This document shows positions 1 to 12,000 of a stretch of 64,000 nt of DNA, in pieces. Where the stretch lies: contig JAFCMP010000035.1 in the NCBI GenBank assembly GCA_017506865.1, positions 620,001 through 684,000 on the forward strand. The letters run 5' to 3'. Positions within the stretch are counted from its first letter, which is position 1. Every line of letters begins with the position of its first letter. A program made the position numbers and the translations under genes. Origin of the DNA: Tribonema minus. Its lineage: Eukaryota > Sar > Xanthophyceae > Tribonematales > Tribonemataceae. The notes under the pieces were generated by a model. The model saw only the letters and a list, made by a program, of their open reading frames with translations. It searched no databases and was not told the origin of the DNA.

Positions 1-54
1 TTGTTCAGCATGACTTTTTGAAGCATTCCACGTGTGCCAGTGCAACAGCCTCAC

Positions 55-3000
55 CTGTCGGCTGACACCCCCGCCGGCAGGTGCCGTATAGGGTACTCTT
101 CCCCCCACTGGCACTCAAACAGAGCTCCAGCAGCCCAACCGTCGAACGTTGCCAGGAACCGGCCCGGGCCCGGAGCCGGTTCCTCGCTCGAAGGGTCTGG
201 ACAGTCGCAAGCGGGAGGGGAGCGTAGGCACAAGACCATGGTCATCAACCATATCGTTCTTCTTTGTTCATGCAATTCATCAGTCAATATAACAATCCGT
301 GTGATGCTGCCTTTCGCTCCTCGTGAAACCCTGTCAGGTCCAATGCAAATCCATTCACCTAGGGCAGGTGCACGGCCTGCAGAGCCTGTCAGCGGAGCAC
401 TGCCACGTGGCACCCGACCCCCCTACAACCCCCCAAGCCGCATCGCTGTCGTCTCAGCCCCTACCCATGATTACGATCAATCATATAGAAGCATGAGCCG
501 CTGCTACAGTGTCATGTTTACACTACAATGTTCTCACAGGCACTGTCCCGCAGCATGCCCCGTCTTCGCACATGTTCGAAGGAGGCATGCAAGCCGGAAG
601 GCGCTACAACGCAGAAGCTGCACCGTTCTGCTGTGCGGGCCCTGCAGTTGTAATCATCATGACCATCGCATCAGGCGCGGTACATGGCCTGGGCTTGCGA
701 TCAAAACACAATGTTGGTGCGTTGACGCTGCCACATGCGTGGCCCGCAGCGCCCGACCGCTGAGCGCTGCGCCGCTGTCCGCGTACACGACAAGTTCAAC
801 TTCGCCGGCACCGGTGCGCCAGCTGGACAGCCTCCATTCTGTGACGATCTCGTCCAAAACTGTGATTTCTTGCTAAACATCATATATGTGCGTTCGGCCC
901 GCATGCATGGCCTGCAGCGCCCGCATCGGCAGCCCTAAGCAAGCAGGCGTCAGCATACACGAGAAGTTGAACTTTGTGTGCGCCAGCCAGCCAGGACAGC
1001 CCCCGTGGGGGCCTGCAAGGCAACAGCACACAAGCCTCGCTCCCTTGCTGACCGTCGGGGAGGTACATGGCCTGCAGGGCCCGCACAGGCGGCACTTCGA
1101 GGGGCTCCTGCTGCTGGTTGCCGCCGCCGCCGCCGCCGCCGTCTTTGGCCGCGGAGGATCGGGGGCTGGGGGAATGAGCGCTGTCGCGCTGAGCGCCGTC
1201 ATGGCCTGTGGCAACAGGAAACCAGAAACATGCATTTGAGGAGCTGACGCCATCGGCTGTGGCAGCGACGCTCAGCAGCGGCTCGCAGTGACGGATGCGA
1301 ATGTTGACCAGCTCGAGCGATAGCTGCGTGAACGCTTTTGACATTGCTGAGCACTGCGCAGGTGGTGGCTCGCAGTGATCACGCATACGTCAAAGCGCAT
1401 CACTTCTCCATGCATGTCTCTCCTCCAATAAAATGTAGGCCTGGTATCTGGGTTCAGTCTACCCACAACCTCGAATTCATACAACCACAAATCCAGGCAT
1501 TTCCCATCAGTTTTTCTGCTCTGTGTAACTGCCTCTAACTGCCACTCACTCACCTCGCGCCTCCTGATCGCCGTCAGCGGCGCCCTCTTGCGGCTCCGGC
1601 GCCGGCGGCCTGAAAAGGAGTTGCGATGCGGGGTAAGAGAACGTGGTGGTTAGCAACCTCCTACTGTACTTGATTTATTTTTGCTTGAGGGGCAGAAAAG
1701 CCTGTGCTGGCCTGAGCTGGGGTCAGGGCTCAGGGCGAGAGCAGGGAAGGCTGCCATGGTTTGCATTCACATGACATGCTGTGGTAGAATAGGGTTACGC
1801 CCGGAGAGATGGTCCAGTTGCCTCGGGGCTGTTGCATTCCATGAGATCAGCAAATAAAAATGTAAAAATTCGCACGTTATGCTCTGACCACTTCTACAAA
1901 GGTGCCACATGGTGTCATGAACAGCTGCCATCCATCTGCTGCCAAGGAGTGCATGTCCAAAGGCTTCTCTACGGGTGTGAGCCATGGCTGTTCGACATCC
2001 TATCCACGCAAGTACGCCCACTTGAGCTTGAGCAGCAAGCTCTGCTGCCACAGGGGTGCATTTGGCATCACGTGGCCATGCGGAGACACGCGCAACATGG
2101 TTCATGCACAGGTGAAGGTGGGAAACAGCCATTGCACTCAGCGTGTGCATATCACTCTGAAGGCACCGGAAGGTAGGATTTACGTCGACACGCTTCACGC
2201 TACAACACAAGGCGTCCGCTTGGGAGGCAAATTCGGGCGGCGGGGGTGTGTCTGCGCCGACGAGTTGCCCATTGCGCAGAGCTGTGCGCAGCACTGTATG
2301 AGATTACATGCAGCAACGCGCGATGCGCCCACCACAACGCAGAGTACTGTTTTGCCTGTTGAGCGCCCCTGCGACAGCGGCGCGCGTCTCACACAGGAGC
2401 GCGCCATGTGTCCATCACGCAGTACTGCTTTACGGACCACGCGCAGCGTCGGTCGCGACTCCAACGCAGCAGTGTGATCGTGCTCACTTGAGTTTCAGCT
2501 GGTAGGCGCGCGACGATATGTTGGGCAGCAGGTACGTGTGCGAAGTGTCTGCACCCAGGAGCTGCCCATTGCTCAGGTCGTACTCAATCACGCCAGACAG
2601 GCCGCACGCTGCAGCAGCACGCGGGAGGCGCGGGGGGAGAGGGGGGGGGGGGGGGGTATTTTGAGCAAGGAGAAGGCATGTGTGTGCGTATGCGTTTAGC
2701 TTCGAGGTATCTGGGCTGATGATTACAGGGTAAGTACGACTATGCCTCATTGCTTGAAATCTACGAGGTGCTTGCGAAACTCAGCGTTTCTTCAGATTGC
2801 ATCGTCAGCAGTACCTTTAACCGTTGTGTATGTCCCTGTGCATGTAAGTAGACAATGAAAGCCGCTTAAGTTTTGCTTTTAAAAACCATGTGCTGCCAGG
2901 ACTATGACGCACGCGGCCGTGCACCTACACCATCCCACCCACCATTACTTTCGCCCCACAAGAGTGCAAGACCCCATCTGATCGGTGCACAGCCCCATGT

Positions 3001-6000
3001 AGCAGAGCATGGCTTCAAAGTGCATCATTCCAATTTTGGTAGGAGTCATCAGCAATGGGCATTAGTTCACTGAATGTAGACTCTGGTGGCAAGCTTGACA
3101 TGAACCATCTGGGCGTTCCCATGACTAAGCAAGCAAAAATGAAAAACGTTACTTCTATTCCCGCACATGGCGCACGAGCCGCGCGTGCACACGAGTCATG
3201 AGCCGCTACTGTAACCGCACGCCAATTCAGGGCGGGGCAGATGACACCTTCAACATACTTGCCCCGCGGGCGCCCCCGCTAGTCATACATCGGACGGACG
3301 TGCGCTGCGATCCGAGGTCCTATTGTGTTCGTGGTTCAATGATAATGATGATGGTTTGACAGCGCCGCAGGCGCTCGCCTGCCACGTGCAAACGAGGTTA
3401 CGGCTCGAGGTCTGTTCGCGGCTGATCGCCTGCCGCGAGGGCCTGAGAGTTGTGCCTCCACGCGATGCCAGTGCTATCGCTGTTCATGACCAACCACTAC
3501 GGCTAAGACATGATGATGCTTATGATACGATCATGGTTTCAAAACACTTTTGGTTATAATGAGTCTAGAGCTGCGTTGCGTGCGCTCACCTGCCGTGAGG
3601 GCGTGAGTGCCGAGCCTCCCACGGAATGCCGGTGCTACTGACTGATATTTCGACACGTTTAACGTTGTTGATGCAAGTATTTATAAGTATGATACGATTA
3701 TGATTCGATGTTGCGTTGCGCGCGCTCACCTGCCATGAGGGCCTGAGAGTCGTGCCTCCATGCGATGCCGGTGGGCGTGGTCCCGTCCGGCGTCCGCACA
3801 AAGCCGCCGGGAGAGTAGTGGAAGCCGTCGTCGAAGCCAACTGACGTCTTGGTGAAGAAGACGGTGCCGTCCTCGCCAGCTGTACAAGGCAGCAGATGAC
3901 AGCGACGCAGTTGCGCGGGTTCAGTAATCCCAACAGTCGGTGTTAAGTATACTCGGGCGTATTACAAAATAAGGTGCAGCAGAGTGAAGTGTTCACCTTA
4001 TGGTGGCTCTCACAGCAGCAGCTGTAAACAGAGCATGGGAGGCCGCAGGAGTACGATGCCGCGAAGCTGCGAAAGCAGACGTAACTCGAGGCAATCTCAA
4101 CTGCTACTTCAAGTGTGTGATGGCTTCATGCAAAATGCGCAGTGTGCGGTGAGCCATTCTTATCGGCACGTGAAGCGAGCTCTTGACTGCGCCCGCCTCC
4201 GAGTGCTGATCAACCTGCGTCAAACACATCATGGAGTCGGCCGTGGGACGCCACACCCCCAATCAGGGGCTGGTCTTCACGTCACCTCAACTCTCGCAAG
4301 TTGGGCAGTTCTCTCAAACAATTGGTGACTCAAGGCAGCTCGGGTGGTGTGTCACCGCTGCATGTAAGTACACGTTTGTTCTGTGAGCTGGGGGTTCAAC
4401 ATCACAACCCGCGCGTGTGTGATGGCAGTGCTCGGCAGCACTCACCTCCTGCGGCAGGCCAGCGCCAATTAAAACGAATGCTGAGTGCTGGGGATAACGT
4501 GAGGTCAGCGGTACTTCCTACCCTCGATAAGCCGCACTGATGCATCTCCGCACCGAAGAGACAAGTGTCCTGTGAGAGTGCAACTTATTAGGCATTAAGA
4601 TAACTTGTTCACCAATGTTGTGACACTTGTACTTAGAAGTATAACTTTAATGTTTAAAAGATAAGATACGACACAAAGCTTGACCACCTAAATTTTTAGA
4701 CAGTGCAGGTTTGAAGATGTGCGTGGTGGTGGCAGTGCTCAGCAGCACTCACCCGTGGCGAGCCACCGCCCGTCTGGGCTGTAGCTGGCGGCGGTCACCG
4801 CCTTGTTGTGGGGCTTGAGAGCCTGTGTCAGGGCGGCATGAGTGGATGGAAGGTAGAGCTCAGCTCTTGATTCTCAATGCAACTGCGAGAAACGGGGGCA
4901 ATGCCCTTTCAAGTAACCATACGGTGGGCACAGCTTGCAAGCGCGCACAACGCAGGAAGCGTGCCTCGGACGCTTGGCGTCTGGTTAGGGTTGGGCTAAG
5001 CCTGACCCTATCCCCACCTAAACCCGAATGCGGTTTTTGTGCTCCAACATAGGCGGAGCCATGGTGCACAACACTGTGAGGATCAACATAGGCGCGGCAC
5101 ACGCACGTTGCATGGATAAATGTCACAGATGCACCTGCTCAGAGCCGCATCTCACTTCCGCTCTCCGTTAAGTGCCATTGTGATTGCCCGAGTGGCTACG
5201 CTGAATCCGCATTTTTTTTCAATCGGTCGGTGCTCTCACTGGATTGTACTTTTATCATTTAGCAGGTGCTCACTGCTTAGTCTCAGAAAGGTCTTGATGG
5301 TACCGACGGTCCCAGCCATGGCCAGGCGTTTTTACCGCAAGTCACAAACATACACAGTAGTGAAACTGAATCGCCACATCAACTTGCCTTAGTGCAGTAC
5401 AACTTCAGAGCAGTGCAGGAAGTGATCACTCCCTACTTCTACAGAAACTCATACGGTGGAATAGCGTTATGTAGCGTTACCTGTGCGAGCCGCAGCTTGT
5501 GGCTATCTGGATGAACGCGCCACACCGACCTGGTTTAAGGCAGTGCAACTTCAAAGAAAAAAGCGGCAAATCTGGAGTGCAGAAAGTGGAAGCATCTACT
5601 TCTACAAAAATTTATATGGTGGAGTAGTGTTACCTGCGCGAGCCGCAGCTTGTGGCTATCGGGGTCGCGCACCAGCAGCCTCACCACGCCATCACTGCAA
5701 ACGAAGAGCAGGAGGACAGCAAGACGATGGTTGTTGCTCTGAGATGCTTTCCACGAAACCACCACACCTCACCACACCTCAAGAGATAAGCGACGGAAGG
5801 GGGGGGGGGGGGGAGGGGGGCTGAAGCGGCTGGCATGGCTGATTGACCTCAAGTTATTTCACAGTCACTCATTACTGAAATTATGGCAGCTACGAGAGGC
5901 ATGCCGCATAAGGTTGAGAAGGCATCCAACCGTAATCGCTCTGCAGCAAACAGTGCTGCCGGGAAGTTCGCTGCGAGCAAGGCCTGCACTGTGCGCAATC

Positions 6001-9000
6001 GCAGTGCTCAAGCAGAGCTAAGCGTGACCGCATTCTGTAGTTCCACTAATATTTTGATCAGATTGAGCAGATAGGCGGCAATGCTGGCTACCTGGCTGGT
6101 GTTGCCGTGTCTACGAGAGCTTGGCCTTGTGCGGTCTAGCGGAACATGAATGGCTGCCAACGCTCGCCTCCCCTTTCTGTGCCCCTTGCTGGTTCCTGGT
6201 TTTTGGCCCTAACTTTCCCCAAAATTGTCGAAAACTCTGAACCTGCCACAAGCACAATGAATTCACATCGGTGGCTCTAGCCCAAACCCTAACCTAGCTC
6301 ATCGCACCAAGTACTCCATACCTACATACCTGAATCCTACCACGATCATGGTGCCGTCAAGGTCCAGGAAGCTGGTCCCAACCCTAACCCTAACCCTAAC
6401 CCTAACCATACCTACATACCTGAACCCTGCCACGATCATGGTGCCGTCGAGGTCCAGGAAGCTGGGTGCCCACGTGACGCACGTGCTGGCTCCCGTGCCG
6501 TAGAAGGCCACTTCTAGGGGCACCTGTGACGCGCGGGCAGATGCAGGTTCACAGTCAGAGTGTGTATGTGGCTTGCAGAGGTCTGTAGGCTACATGTACA
6601 TTGACGTCACGTCGTGCAGGTGCCGACCATAACTCCAACAGCCTGTTTGCAGCAACAGAAGGCTAAGGATGGAGTACGCCTGCTCAGCGAAAGTGCCATC
6701 AACTTCAACTTCATAAGAAATCCCCTCCCTTGCCACCCTGACCCTTCAAACTGTAGACCAAAAGCAGCCGCGACTCGTGTCGCTGCGCCGTCATCAGCGC
6801 CGGCAGTCTTGCGAGCGTCAAGTTTGCAGTGCCTGAGTGACACGCAGCATCGCCAGCACACCATGTTTTTTTTTGCTTTGCGGCACCCGAGCGCGTGCTG
6901 ATTTCAAACTAGCACAGAGCGGGTGCGCACGCCGCCTTGACGGGCAGAGTACGACTAGTGGGCCTTTTCGCGCCCTGAGCGAGATTCTTATTTAAAAAAC
7001 CTACAGTAAGTGATACATACATACTCCGCACCTTGAGCCGCATGTCCCACGTGCGCACGGAGCCGTCGGCGCCGGTGGTGACGCACAGCGCGGCGCCCGC
7101 GCGCCCGCTCACTGCGACGCTCGTGACGGCGCCGCTGTGGAAGCACGCCGGCGGCGGCAGCGCTGCGCAGCGGGCGCGGGCGGCAGCAGCAGCAGCAGCA
7201 GCGGTGGCAGAAGCAGCAGCAGCGTAGCTCAGCAAATGGCGAGAAGGCCGAGTGCCACCGCTGCTCAGCAGGGGTGGCAGCAGCGGCGGCGGCAGCAGTG
7301 GCGGCGGCAGCAGCAGCAGCAGCATAACAGCTCAGCAATTGGCAAGCAGCTGTAGCACTACCTCCTCAGCAAAACAGAACTTTGCAGCTTCTGATGACGC
7401 CACCTTCAAAGCGCCCCAGCGGCAGCAACGCTGCTTGATCTGGTGCCCCCCAAAAGCCAGGTGGCTCGCCTTGCGTTGTTGTCCCTCTACCAGGTGTTGC
7501 GTGCTCGCTGAATGTGCATTCACTGTTCTTTCATATGGTACTACGCAGCTGATTTTGCATTGCGTTCGGGTTGGTCACGATGCATAATTTGAACTTCCAG
7601 GGGACTTTTCGTTGACCAGCCATGGTGCACTCTTCCAGCAACAGGCCGGACGCAACTGCTTTCTGTAAGCCGTACTTCACTCATGAGGCACATATTAGCA
7701 CCGGTTGCGGTAGCATGTCAAAGGTCCACATGAGCACACACGAAGAGGTAACATCAAGTGCCTTGCAGCAGCACTTCTTGAAAGACCTTGAAATCATTAT
7801 CATACATGCATAGTTCCAAAGCAACAATCAAGTCATTCATTGCTTCACCACATCACGACTGCCGCGGACGACACGCTGTCGGGGTAGCCACATCGGAAAC
7901 CGCAGCGCCTATCTATGATAACAGGTGCAATATTCCCAGAATAAACTTCAAATGATGGACCCTTTTTTGTTCAAACAGAACGAGGTCGTTTGATGCAAAA
8001 TCACGTGCAACAAAACGTAGAACTCGCGTCGATACTTCCTCTATCAGCGACGGTTTACATACTTGCGCCGTCGTCTTGCTCCCAGATGGCGGCCATGCGC
8101 AGCGCGCCTCGGCCACCTGCGGAACGTTCCGGCGCATCAAGAACCAGAAAATGGTCCCCGGACGGTTCCGGTGCGCCAGGCGCGGTCCCCGGCGCCAGTC
8201 CGCGCGGAACGACGCCCTCTCCCAGGAACAGCTCTTTCCACGGCTCTATCTCCACCTGTGAGGGTCCAGCAGATGGAGATTAATATGCCATGACGCAAGA
8301 AGAGGACCGGTGAATGTGAGTTGTGGCGATATAGCTGCGTGCTTGTTCGTGATAGCGCGCCACGACGGCAGGCATGGCTCTCGTTGCACTCGCTGTCGCT
8401 TCGGATTGATGCAATGCCGTGCAGTGGCGGCATGTTCTGACAGACAAAATCACGGACAGCAGAGAGTATTGCATTTATTGACATCCGAAACGATTCAGAT
8501 GGACCATTTGCGTCTCTTTGGTATGTGATCAATTGCTGAGTGTCAATTAAGCTCAAAATGCGCTCATGCGTACAACCACTGGGCCCGTGTAGCTACCTCT
8601 CGAGCAAATCCCTAGCCGCATCCTACTCCCCACTGGCATGTACTTTACTCGGTATGAGCGTCCGTTGCCTCTGCCGCATGCGCACCGGCAGAGACCCCCA
8701 GCTCCAACCCTATATTTGACACCAAGTTTCACCGTCATGTCACCCTGATGCCAAGGCATGAAAAATCAACATCAATAGCGTGCCCAGCCGGGCTCCGCGC
8801 ACGCAGCGACAGCCTCGGGCCGTAACCTCACAAATCTCAACAACCCTATACCGTATCCCCACTCCCCCACTTTCTCGGTACTGTACCGACCCTAAACGGC
8901 AAGCGGTGACACTCACATTCAGCGCGTGCTCAGCCCGGTCGAACAATGCTATACCGTATATATCCCCACTTCCAACTTCCCTGGTACCAACCAACTGACG

Positions 9001-12000
9001 GCAAGCGGTGACACTCACATCCAGCGCGTGCTCAGGGCCGGTTGCCTCATCATCTTCAACTTCCCTGGTACCAACAACGGCAAGCGGTGACACTCACGTC
9101 GAGCGCGTGCTCAGCTCCGGTAGCCTCATCGACAAAAATCAACTTCAAACTTCCTCAATACAAACCCTAAACGGCGACATCAATCATCCATCTTGAACTT
9201 CCTTGGTACCAACCCTGAACGACGACTTCAGTCATCCACGTCAACCTTCCTGCGTACGAACCAACAACGTCAAGCGGTGACACTCACGTCGAGCGCGTGC
9301 TCAGCGCCGGTCGGCTCCGCGGCGTCCACAGCCACGAAGGGCCACCAGCGCACCCAGCCGTCGGCGGCGGCGGTTACGAAGGACCCCGCCGCCCTGTCCA
9401 GCTCGACGTAGACGACCAGACCTGAGTGATGATGCACATCGCGCAAATCAATCGCATGTGTCTGTAATTGGCCATAAGGATGATACGTGATGAGGTAGGG
9501 ATGTGCGAGAGCTCGAGTTTGAGGGGATGCCAAGCGCGGCAACCTACACATGTGCTACGCAAGTTGTCGATCTCCGGCGCGCCCTCCCGCGCTGATCGCG
9601 ATGGCGACAAGCAGCGAGGACAGAGCACCACTGTTCTTGCGTCGTCATCAAATGCTCACTCCAAACTGCGTTGGTGCCATTTTTCTTGCGTCGTCATTGA
9701 ATGCTCTCGTTCACACCGCGATGGTGCTGCAGAGGGCATGCGCAGCCCATGCACGCAAACATACCTACCCCTACCTGTGTGGCACGGCTCGTTCCCGGGC
9801 CTGCGCAGCCTGCACTTGATGAAGGGGCCCTCCCACAGCAGCAGGTCGCCGCAGTCCGTGCCGCTGAGCACCTGATGCGGCGACGCGCGTGATCGCGGCG
9901 ACGAGTGCGACTCAGAGTCAGAGTCGTGGTTGACGGCAGCAAATTGCCGATACACTGTGTGCACATGGCGAAGTACCAGGTGTGAAAGCGAATGAGCGAG
10001 TCTGTAGAACAGCGGGTCGTTGCGGCCGCGGCCTGCGCGCACTTAGGGTTAGGGTTATGGTTATGGTCGACGACCCCCGGGGCGTAGTCACAATCGAGGA
10101 AGCGACAGGGTGCCCTTTTGTAAGGAAGGGGACTGGCAACAGTCCCTGATGCTTTGTGAGAAGCCTGCTGCTGAATCCGGAACCTAACCCTAATCCCCTG
10201 ACCCAGGCGAAGTTATATTACAGTGTGTACGTCCTCAGGGCTTCAGCTTCAGTTTTGCCAAATGCTTCGCAGACGGCAGGGATAGGCCTCGTCCTGCCTG
10301 CGAAGTGCACACCCCACAGCCACGGCAATGACCAGTCTCCCTCTTGCAAAAGCGAAAAAGGCTTCATTCATTCAGCATTGACAATTGCTGATTCCACACA
10401 GTTTTGAAACGAACGTCGGTTCACGTCATGACGGGGCGCTGTGACGGCTGCCTTCAGCTGCAACGCCCTTCTGCTCAGATGGCAGTGCTCAGTAAGGCAG
10501 CACTCAGGAGATGCACAGCTGCAGTGCTCAGCGTAGTGCAGGCCGGGCATCACAGAGCTTTGTGCTGGTCAGGATGGCGTACAATGTCAGGTGCATCGCG
10601 GCTCCTAGTTGTGGTCACAAGCCCTTCACTGGTGACAACTGAGCAAGTTCATTCGTGCACAGTGCGCCGGTGACGGCAGCGGTTCTCGCGGCACTTGAGA
10701 AGATTGTCGTTGGGCAGCACAGCGCACTTGAAGTACCTCAGCGCACACGCACAACAGGGCGCTGCCTACCTCACAAATTTAGCAGCGTGGCAAATGCATG
10801 CGGTCTTTCGTGCAATAATTGCGAGCTGACTTTCGATCAACTTTTGATTTGGAGATGGAAGAACAATGCACAGAAGCAATGTATTTTTGGAAAAGTGTTT
10901 TTTTTATTTCAAAACTTGAAGACAATAACATATGCTTTTTTTTCAGCAACCAAGCAGCGCTTGGCCCATGGCAGCGCTCACCTTGCCGTCGGGCAGCACG
11001 GCAAACGCCAGGACGTCTGACAGCTCCACTTTGCCAAACCTGCCGATGTCACCTGCGCCAGGACACGAGCACAGGTACATTGGGGGGGCAGTGTTGAGCT
11101 CGGCTTCCCGCAAGCCGTCATGATCTGGCCCCGACTGCGACCAGGCGCTCTATGACTTTACTCACATCAGGGGGACAATGTTGGTCATCCCTCGCCTAAG
11201 TAGCTGCATCCGCCGACGTGTTGAACTTCACGCAGCACACATAAGAAATCTCTCGGCCGTGAGGTCTGAGGAGATCACAGGTTCAAGCACACATTTGATA
11301 CGGTACCTCATACTTCTACATCGGCTGTGAATGCGACAGACCTGTGAGTTGTGAGAGAAAGGCAGGTTTCATACGCATTCGCCCAGCGGCAACGCGGCCC
11401 GTGGGCTCGGTCGTACTCCATCGGTGATCATAACCGGTCGGCCACTTCACATAGCTTTGGTTCAAGGCTTGCATTTCACGCCTTTGAGAGACAGGCCGCA
11501 CCGCTCAGCAAATGCAATACGGACATGGACACAGAAGAGTTCACCGGCAGGACAGTGTACAGATCATTCAGGTCACAGGCAGCACAACGTGCAGGCGACC
11601 TCTGCCGGGAGACGCGCTCGCTGCGCCAAGCATCGCCCCGAGCAGGACAGAGGAGTACATGTGCAGTACAGAGTACAGGCCACGCGGTTCACAGGCGGCA
11701 CAGAGCACAGATAACCTCAGCTCCGACACGTGCCCTTGCTGCCCCTCAGCCGGATGTACGTGATAGGCGCGCAGGCGTGCGCGCCAGGCGCCCTAGGGCT
11801 AGGGTTAGCGCTGGAGCGCACTGCACAGGCGACGCTCGGCCTGCCGGCGCACACGCGTGCTGCAGTATGAGATGTGCTGCATGGAAGGCGCATGCCATGC
11901 GCCACACGGCCAGCTTCCCCGAGACCTCCAGGCGTCTGAACATGGACACGTGGAGTGCCTTCCATTCCGTAGGGGCGCCACCAAGAACTTGCCAGAACTT

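Noticed and set aside
34..876. Long plus-strand open frame at the left end
   Set aside because: Compositional shadow opposite CFAP44 exon 19 and intron 18, with no family resemblance.
873..1253. Cys-rich frame [15 protein letters not shown] over CFAP44 exon 18
   Set aside because: It is a shifted frame of the real exon; the phase from exon 17 with acceptor CCCCCAG at 1166 gives the conserved [11 protein letters not shown] frame.
2480..2610. End of CFAP44 at TGA (2487-2485 region) after LKLK
   Set aside because: The TGA overlaps a GTGAGC donor, and two further exons (1165-1053, 196-55) continue in phase with family-like sequence.
6381..6408. Chromosome end
   Set aside because: The telomere-type run is short, degenerate at its edges and lies inside a CFAP44 intron.
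7033..7355. Serine/alanine-rich frames on the plus strand over CFAP44 exon 12
   Set aside because: They arise from the GCA/GGC tract and antisense of the WD-repeat exon.
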